Assembly: GCA_916610825.1 (NCBI GenBank)
Contig: OU744450.1
Coordinates: forward strand, 9,630,261 to 9,694,260
From: Haliclystus octoradiatus
Taxonomy: Eukaryota; Cnidaria; Staurozoa; Stauromedusae; Haliclystidae
Length of the DNA: 64,000 nt
Direction of reading: 5' to 3'
In this document: positions 58,002 through 64,000 of the stretch, piece after piece
Numbering within the stretch: position 1 is the stretch's first letter
How the letters are laid out: each line of letters begins with the position of its first letter
Notes under the pieces: generated by a model
What the model was told of the DNA's origin: nothing
The model's database searches: none
Seen by the model: only the letters and a program-made list of their open reading frames with translations
Position numbers and translations under genes: made by a program

Positions 58002-59216
58002 TCAAGTCGTGACAAATACTTCGGCTTGAACAATTAACAGTCTTTGTCCCAGGCCACCGGTCATATATTCATAGAGCATTCCAAAGTCTTCAAAACCGTC
58101 TCCATTAAAATCCCCAACAAAGTATTTCCCATTACCAGCATTGTTAGCCCATCTATCGCATTTAGTTTGTGCTGGATTCGTCAATTGGTTGTACGTACCA
58201 CCGGATGACGGTGCAATGAGGAATCTTTGGTTATTTATTATCGGTACATTGTTTGCTGGAACTGTCAGTGTTCCCAATTGAGAAATATCAGCTTCAATGC
58301 AAAGTAAATCATCGTCACCATCATTGTCAACATCCGTTGGAATAATAGTGAATGTTGTAGTAGTACAAACTGCCCCAGATATAGTTTCCGTAGAGAACAT
58401 TATAGATGAAGGGTTTCCTCTTGATAATGAATATGATATTTCGTCATTTGTCTTTTGACAAATTACATCATCTCTCTTGTCTCCGTTGACATCGCCAACT
58501 TTGATAACAGCAATTGGATCTGCTGCGCAAGGGTTAATTGTAAGGAGAACAGTCTTGACTCCTGTGTAATAAGACTGTTCACAGAATTGGTGAAAATGGC
58601 GATGCTGATGTTGCTGATGATGATCTAAGCGAAATGAATGTCCAATTCGACGGTGATGCTCTTCTGCCACATTATGATAGTTACAATGATAATTAAAGTA
58701 TATCTTGAAGTCTACTCTTGTGTGCGACACACACATGAAATCAGTCGCACCATTGCCATCAAAATCACCCAAATGTAAATCATTCTGAGATGGATCACAC
58801 AGAAATCCATCAGCAGCTGCTCGTTCAGGTTCAAACCCTTTAGATTGTTGATATCGTCTGAATGTAAACGAACCGTCGTTACGAACACATATTAAATCAT
58901 CATATCTATCACCATCGACATCTCCAGTGTACATATTACCAGGACCACAGAACAAGCCACCGTCAATGCTGATATAATCATCAGGGGAAAATTGACCACG
59001 TCTGCCAGCAGTACCATACTTCATAGTGCTACCATCATGCCAAACAAGACTTGTTTTATTACCATTTGCCTGAATATCAAGTGGCCATGCTTTGGTTGCT
59101 GAATTTAGGGCACCTTGTAGCATAGTTGTCGCATGGCAGTAGTAATATTGGTCAGAACATTGACACACTAAAATGTTGAAAATAAGAAGGAAACAAAAAC
59201 TTAATAGATTTTTCAT
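58002..59216 (-). CDS. Secreted FG-GAP/VCBS-repeat protein B
   Basis: A single exon of 404 codons. ATG at 59214-59216 is chosen because it starts a signal peptide (MKNLLSFCFLLIFNILVCQC) and shares the ACGAAATG-type context with gene A; the frame upstream has no ATG. Five repeat loops occur: GDVDGDRYDDLIC, GDFDGNGATDFMC, GDVNGDKRDDVIC, TDVDNDGDDDLLC and GDFNGDGFEDFGM. Number, spacing and length match protein A, so they are paralogues. A His/Gln-rich insert (HHQQHQHRHFHQ) follows repeat 2. Function unknown; inferred to be secreted and calcium-binding. Confidence 0.9.
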   Translation of the reverse strand: MKNLLSFCFLLIFNILVCQCSDQYYYCHATTMLQGALNSATKAWPLDIQANGNKTSLVWHDGSTMKYGTAGRRGQFSPDDYISIDGGLFCGPGNMYTGDVDGDRYDDLICVRNDGSFTFRRYQQSKGFEPERAAADGFLCDPSQNDLHLGDFDGNGATDFMCVSHTRVDFKIYFNYHCNYHNVAEEHHRRIGHSFRLDHHQQHQHRHFHQFCEQSYYTGVKTVLLTINPCAADPIAVIKVGDVNGDKRDDVICQKTNDEISYSLSRGNPSSIMFSTETISGAVCTTTTFTIIPTDVDNDGDDDLLCIEADISQLGTLTVPANNVPIINNQRFLIAPSSGGTYNQLTNPAQTKCDRWANNAGNGKYFVGDFNGDGFEDFGMLYEYMTGGLGQRLLIVQAEVFVTT

Positions 59217-59267
59217 TTCGTTTTGAAATGTCAAACTAGATTTACGTGATCGTGGAATGAATAACAC

Positions 59268-59279
59268 TGCTATATATAT
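59268..59279 (-). promoter_or_regulatory. Possible TATA box of FG-GAP gene B
   Basis: CATATATATAGC lies about 55-62 nt upstream of the ATG, leaving room for a short 5' UTR. Confidence 0.4.
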
Positions 59280-59636
59280 GTATTAAACCTATCGACATTT
59301 ACAATAGATTGTTTCGTAAAATATTTCTATGACACTAAAAATACAAAAGGATGTGTTCTTTGGTACAGATTAGTGAACAAATCATACAAATATCGTATTG
59401 CTTCCCATAATTGTATCAAAAGTATGGAAAATAATAACCGCATAATAGAACCAACTGTGGCATTCATCAGCCAGCGGAAATCTCGACGAGCCTCAATAAA
59501 TATTCTTATCAGCTACAGAGCAACATTGTGTTCACTACTTGTAGAATAAGTCATATCTAATAACAATCTTTCTTTCATTATTCGTTTTTTTGAGCAACAA
59601 GAAATTTATAAATTTTGTAAAATATTACATTTTAGC

Positions 59637-59753
59637 CTCCTTCCACGCTCATGATTTCCTTCTTCTTTATAATTATGAAGAAGTTGGACATGCAGACCGC
59701 AACACCGAATAAACAGCCAGATACGGCACTGGCGTCAATAAATTTTGATTGCC
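59637..59753 (-). CDS. Possible last exon of an unidentified membrane-protein gene
   Basis: Acceptor TTTGATTATACAG is followed by FIDASAVSGCLFGVAVCMSN then FFIIIKKKEIMSVEGG and TAA: one membrane span and a short basic tail. No upstream exon could be placed with confidence between here and the Gypsy element. Family not recognised. Confidence 0.35.
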
Positions 59754-60230
59754 TGTATAATCAAACAACATTTTGTTAGTTGCCATATTTTTGACACATT
59801 TCATCGTTCTTCATTAAGAATTTAGGGAATTATCGAAATGATACTTGGAAACAATCTACTTTTGAAGTTGTATCCATCCCCGCGAGCTACTCAATGCAAG
59901 TGGATGGATAGTACGCCATATAAAATAATCTAAAATATATAATTTTGATATCATGAAGTCTATTACATATGCACTATAGACTACAATCGGATCTATAAAG
60001 TTAACGATTGGAATGAAGAAAATATGACTATATTTACGGTTTCTCAAATAAATTTACATTAAAAACTGTAACATAATATGCATTGATGTTTGGTGATATG
60101 GAATGAAGCAATAAAAGCCAAAGAGTACGTTATTTGAAATGAATTTTGTATGGAAGTTAATGCTAACATTTTCGTCATTATTTTCAATTGAATACTATCA
60201 CACCACAAGCACTCGAAAACCATAGCATAA
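59754..60230. other. Interval without a recognised gene
   Basis: AT-rich sequence with short chance frames only. Confidence 0.5.
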
Positions 60231-60572
60231 TCATAATCCCGGGGGGCGGGGGTAGCTTCCATTGCGCCTCGATGGCGTTGTTCAATGGAACTTTGGCAGA
60301 ATGACCATAAAAATTTTCCACATGATGAAAAAGATACCCCAAATATATTTTTATGAACGACAGATTTAACCAAAACAAAGTGAAAAAGGAAAAATTCATA
60401 GGCAACATTTGTTTCGCAGAATGAAAAAATTGCAAAAGCGTCAAAAGGATACCTCAAAAAATTTTCATGAATAAGCATACCCTAAAGAAATTTTCTGGAT
60501 TTTGAAAAAGGTACCCTTTAATATTTGAACTTCCCCGTATACCAAAAGTATGGAAGTTACCCCCCCGGATCA
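60231..60572. mobile_element. Possible MITE with G-run ends
   Basis: Left ATAATCCCGGGGGGCGGGGG then TAGCTTCCAT; the right end read in reverse gives ATGATCCGGGGGGGTAACTT then CCATAC. The interior repeats AAAAGATACCCC / AAAGGTACCC and AAATTTTC motifs in both directions. No coding capacity; no target duplication resolved. Confidence 0.5.
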
Positions 60573-61401
60573 TAATGCATGTAGCATAATGAAATGTAGC
60601 ATATCCAATGGAAGAATGCTTTGTGTAAGCTTAATGCTGCTGAATAAATGATAATGATGATGATGATTGATGGATTGTTTCTTTTACCAGTCTACTCTAA
60701 TACAGGCGTGTCAGTAAATTTAATGATCGTTTCATACAACTGAAAGATAGTGATTAACATTTTCAATTGCTGATATTTATACATAGACCAAAAATAGTTA
60801 TGAAAGACGTGCAATTCTAATGTTGCATATTTACTATGTTATGCAATGCGTATCCCTTAGAGAAAATAATTTTTGGAGATACGTACCAAGTAATTTACAT
60901 GTTAACAAGGATGGATCATGAAAAATTGCTTGAATTTTAGCCGGTTTAGATGATAGATCAGGAAATTCACATTCACAAATAAAATAAATTTAAAGCTCTC
61001 TAGTATATAGTATATTGAGCGCTATCTTGTTGTTGTTATTGTTGTTGACGTGCTTTGTTTTGAATCAAAATGACAGATACGTGCATGTAGCACCCGTTTA
61101 ATACTGTATTCGAAATTGATCGTAACTTCTTTCAAACATATATATGTCTAATATATAGTATGAAATTGTATAAAGGTTTTGACTACTTATTACTTGGTGT
61201 ATTGAGTTTCTACTAAATATTAAATATCTAAAAACTCTAACTGACCATTAGCACATATACTTGGTAGCTTGAAATTACGTAGGGTATTTTTAATTCACGT
61301 AAACGCCGTCAATGCATGGCAGGGGATAATTTTACCCCTTGTCCACATTGTTTTAGATCGAGTAATAACTATGCCATGCACTTCCATTCTGACATCACTG
61401 C
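60573..61401. other. Left flank of the Gypsy element
   Basis: No gene placed. A short exon-like stretch on the minus strand near 60890-60985 (PDLSSKPAKIQAIFHD, donor GTACGT) lacks an acceptor. Confidence 0.35.
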
Positions 61402-61587
61402 TGTAATGTATCTATCGTATGCGCATGCGTAAGGTTATTTATAACTAAATGATTGCGCAGTTTTAAATCAGAGTGTTAGTGACGACCAGTGTAGAAGGTC
61501 GTATGTACGTAATATTAAATACATGATTCAGATCAACAGGATATACCTATTCGGGTGTTTATTCGTCTATTGTCTTCGTATCTTACA
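61402..61587 (+). repeat. 5' LTR of the Gypsy element
   Basis: Starts TGTAATGTATC and ends TCTTACA, with TG...CA borders. It contains TATTTATAA near 61436, a likely TATA box, and the palindrome ATGCGCATGCG. The right border is fixed by the primer-binding site. The left border is by motif only, because the 3' LTR is outside the window. Confidence 0.65.
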
Positions 61588-61604
61588 TGGCGCAGTTGAT
61601 CCTG
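61588..61604 (+). promoter_or_regulatory. tRNA primer-binding site
   Basis: TGGCGCAGTTGATCCTG directly follows the LTR. TGG complements a tRNA CCA end. I cannot say which tRNA. Confidence 0.65.
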
Positions 61605-61660
61605 TTATTTGGACAGTAATATTTTACGTTATTCAAAGAGTTTAATTTTATTGCGTCACG

Positions 61661-64000
61661 ATGGCTGATGTTAAATTATTGAAAAACAGTCGATCAGGCC
61701 TTAAAGGACATTTGACAAGAGCCTTAGATCGTCTGGTGGCATCCCTCACCAGTTTCACCAGTACAGAAGTAGCAGAACGAACTGAAAGTGATAGGGAAAA
61801 TTTGACGATCACAACGAAACGCGCTCACGATGCGCTGGAACGCTATGTGGCGTCACATTTGGCCGTGTTGGTACAAGAACCCATCAAAGATGGAGCAGAA
61901 GACCCGGAAGAGCCACAATTGGTTGAATTAGAAAACAGTTTTTATGACCTCGAGAGACAAGTGCGTGCCGTTACGGCCGTTGTGCCGAAAACCGTAGTCA
62001 CAAGCACCACTGATCCAGAAAACCGAGAAAGCACGTCTCAGCAAGTCAACGTTCAGACCTCTGCCCGACCTGTCATAAAGACACCACCAACATTAGATGC
62101 AGACATCAACCTAAAGCAGTTCCTGGATTGGCAGGAGGTATTTTTAAATTATATCGCGATTATTGATTTAGACGCCCAGCCTCATGATAGGCAAATTGCT
62201 ACCTTTTGGGGTCTGTGTTCCCCAGCATTTCTGAACATGGTACGCCGCGTCATCAAAATCGAACGTTCAACGACGGACTCCCTTAAGTTAATACTGAAAA
62301 AGATAACCGATCACTTAAGATCTAAGCGCAACTCTAACCTCGACTGGCAAAGCTTTCTCACAGTCACTCAAGGCTCAAACCAGTTAATTGATCAATATTA
62401 CACGTATTTAATGGAGAAAAGTGACTATGCTAATGTAGATGCAGTGACTCCAGAAGCACTGCGGACCGCTGTTCTAGTACTAGGTTTAAGGGATGAAAAT
62501 TTAAAACGCAAAGTTATCGCAAAATCTCCCCCGCTAAACCTAGAGGACACTCTCAAATTTTTACAAACCGAAGAAGCCGCTTCTTCCACTGTTAGTACCC
62601 TAGGTCAACAAGCCCACGCCACACATAGCACAATTGGTAATGTACAATCTACCAAAGCTAAGAAAAATCATAATAAACGTCAACAGAAAACGAAGCATGA
62701 CGACAGTAACTCTGCTTCCAAGTCAAGTAATTCAGTAAGCCCTTGTTCTAAGTGCGGCTATGTTAAGCATTTTACATCAGTCTGCCCTGCCGCAAACGTG
62801 ACATGTGACCACTGTGGCCTCAAAGGGCATTACTCAAAAGTTTGCCGTAAACGTTTAAAGTCCTTAGAGAAAACCAAAACCGTGAGCACATCAGTTATTA
62901 AATCGATGCAAGCTTCCAATGGTGGCAAATTACCGACAATTGATGTCGATGTTAGGGAAGACAATAAACTGTTAGGTCGTTTCCCTGCTGTCTGCGACAC
63001 AGGTGCTCAAGGAACCGTTGCAGGTCTTGACTTTCTGAAATCAATAGGCAAATTCGATAGCACGTTGGCTCCGTTCAGTCCACATAATTACGTTGGCGTC
63101 GATAATCGCGCTTTAGTTCAGGCCGGGACAATCAAATTAACTTTCGATTTAAATGGTAATAGCGTAAATACTACAGTCGTTATATGTTATGATGTGACCG
63201 GTCTTTATCTGTCTTTAGATGTGTGTAAACAACTTAAAATTGTACATGTAGACTTTCCCACCACATTATCTGAGAGGCACTTATCAAGTGTCATTAACAC
63301 GAATCCTCAGAATGTAGTTACTGTCAACAAGTCTTCATCACCACCTAAATCTGTTTTTAATGAAACCGCTCGTAAACAGTGGATTGATTCTTTGTCGTCA
63401 AATCCTACTCAACAACAAAGAGAGGATGATTTTAAAAAACTAAAACAGATTTATTCTCAAGTATTTTGCGATACCGATGACGTTTTGCCGCCCATGTCAG
63501 GTGTCGGCGACGCAATGAAAATTGAGTTAATCGAAGACCACAAGCCATTTGCAGTTCATACTGCACGTCAAATACCTTTCGTTTATCGTGACAAGGCTAA
63601 ATCTGAAATAGACCGTCTACAAAAGATGGGCGTTATAACACCAGTTGGTGACACCCCTGTCGAATGGTGTCATCCGTTAGTAGTTGTAGGTAAACCTAAC
63701 GGTGGCGTAAGATTATGCGTAGACTTAACCAAATTAAATAAGCAAGTAAAACGCACGTTGCACCCTGCTACAACGCCAGCTGATGCAGTGAAAAACATTG
63801 ATTTGCATTCCAAGTATTTCACTTTATTAGATGCAAAGTGTGGTTATTGGCAACTTCCACTTGATGAAGATGCACAAAAATTAACAACATTTATCACTCC
63901 TTGGGGTAGATTTAAATTTTTGCGTGCCCCGATGGGTTTTATATCATCCGGTGATAGTTACAATTTAAGATGTGATCAAGCCCTTGAAGGCATTTCAAAC
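61661..64000 (+). CDS. Gypsy gag-pol polyprotein (N-terminal 780 codons)
   Basis: The frame starts at ATG 61661 and stays open to the window edge. The gag part has two CCHC knuckles at residues 362-375 (CSKCGYVKHFTSVC) and 382-395 (CDHCGLKGHYSKVC). The aspartic protease centre CDTGA has its Asp at residue 446. RT begins near residue 628, with LCVDLTKLN, then LLDAKCGYWQLPL (first catalytic Asp 724) and APMGF. The YxDD box, RNase H and integrase lie outside. Gag and pol share one frame without a shift or stop. The absence of stops over 780 codons points to a young copy. Confidence 0.93.
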   Translation, partial: MADVKLLKNSRSGLKGHLTRALDRLVASLTSFTSTEVAERTESDRENLTITTKRAHDALERYVASHLAVLVQEPIKDGAEDPEEPQLVELENSFYDLERQVRAVTAVVPKTVVTSTTDPENRESTSQQVNVQTSARPVIKTPPTLDADINLKQFLDWQEVFLNYIAIIDLDAQPHDRQIATFWGLCSPAFLNMVRRVIKIERSTTDSLKLILKKITDHLRSKRNSNLDWQSFLTVTQGSNQLIDQYYTYLMEKSDYANVDAVTPEALRTAVLVLGLRDENLKRKVIAKSPPLNLEDTLKFLQTEEAASSTVSTLGQQAHATHSTIGNVQSTKAKKNHNKRQQKTKHDDSNSASKSSNSVSPCSKCGYVKHFTSVCPAANVTCDHCGLKGHYSKVCRKRLKSLEKTKTVSTSVIKSMQASNGGKLPTIDVDVREDNKLLGRFPAVCDTGAQGTVAGLDFLKSIGKFDSTLAPFSPHNYVGVDNRALVQAGTIKLTFDLNGNSVNTTVVICYDVTGLYLSLDVCKQLKIVHVDFPTTLSERHLSSVINTNPQNVVTVNKSSSPPKSVFNETARKQWIDSLSSNPTQQQREDDFKKLKQIYSQVFCDTDDVLPPMSGVGDAMKIELIEDHKPFAVHTARQIPFVYRDKAKSEIDRLQKMGVITPVGDTPVEWCHPLVVVGKPNGGVRLCVDLTKLNKQVKRTLHPATTPADAVKNIDLHSKYFTLLDAKCGYWQLPLDEDAQKLTTFITPWGRFKFLRAPMGFISSGDSYNLRCDQALEGISN

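Larger units (their letters stand above)
61402..64000 (+). mobile_element. Gypsy-type LTR retrotransposon, 5' part
   Basis: 5' LTR, primer-binding site and a single uninterrupted gag-protease-RT frame that runs off the right edge. The short LTR and fused gag-pol suggest a Mag-like lineage; this is tentative. Confidence 0.9.

Noticed and set aside
58615..58645. CTGATGA...GAAA pattern inside FG-GAP gene B
   Set aside because: The bases between cannot form stem II and there is no pairing for stem I; it is coding sequence read antisense.
60184..60478. Two overlapping minus-strand frames of 86 and 139 codons
   Set aside because: They lie inside the G-run MITE candidate and share no family features.
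60890..60985. Minus-strand exon-like segment (PDLSSKPAKIQAIFHD)
   Set aside because: The donor is good but a stop precedes it with no AG acceptor between; not listed as a gene.

Overview
This window is animal nuclear DNA, AT-rich, with short exons, long introns and a very high load of mobile elements and simple repeats. The main evidence is a split PELO (Pelota) gene, vertebrate-type CCCTAA repeats, tRNA-derived repeats, LINEs of animal clades, hAT and Harbinger-type MITEs, hammerhead ribozyme repeats and a Gypsy retrotransposon. An aquatic invertebrate fits best. The species cannot be named from the sequence.

Left third (1-26.4 kb). A decayed copy of a multi-copy, transposon-like gene lies at 34-3276 (+). 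From 26,330 down to 5,479 (-) runs PELO, a ribosome-rescue factor. Nine small exons join in perfect phase to give codons 1-242; the C-terminal exons must lie beyond the left edge. Its introns hold most of the repeats in this part. The largest (9,310-16,867) contains two related LINEs in the same orientation, separated and bounded by (AGT)n/(ACT)n arrays of 57-856 bp, which suggests insertion into microsatellites. Other introns hold two hAT-like elements with 8-bp target duplications, a Harbinger-like MITE with TAA duplications, and an inverted-repeat element that carries a tRNA-like segment and telomeric repeats.

Middle (26.4-47.6 kb). This stretch is mostly non-coding. It has possible exons of unidentified minus-strand genes, relics of transposon genes, an inverted copy of a 0.7-kb repeat, three non-LTR retrotransposon bodies, and a 261-bp tandem repeat with a complete type I hammerhead motif in each unit. 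A second, unrelated hammerhead motif lies close by.

47.9-53.9 kb. This is a 6.0-kb Foldback-like element. Its long terminal inverted repeats are built of tandem 55-bp and 32-bp units. It is flanked by TA and carries a broken gene resembling the N-terminal part of an integrase-core protein family, four 200-bp tandem repeats and a 1.07-kb (AAT)n array. Its left arm was later interrupted by a 0.2-kb insertion with a 14-bp duplication and a third hammerhead motif.

Right end (54-64 kb). Two intronless paralogous genes encode secreted FG-GAP/VCBS-repeat proteins. Between them lies an inverted relic of the promoter and signal peptide of the first. The window ends inside an uninterrupted gag-pol reading frame of a Gypsy-type LTR retrotransposon whose 5' LTR is present.
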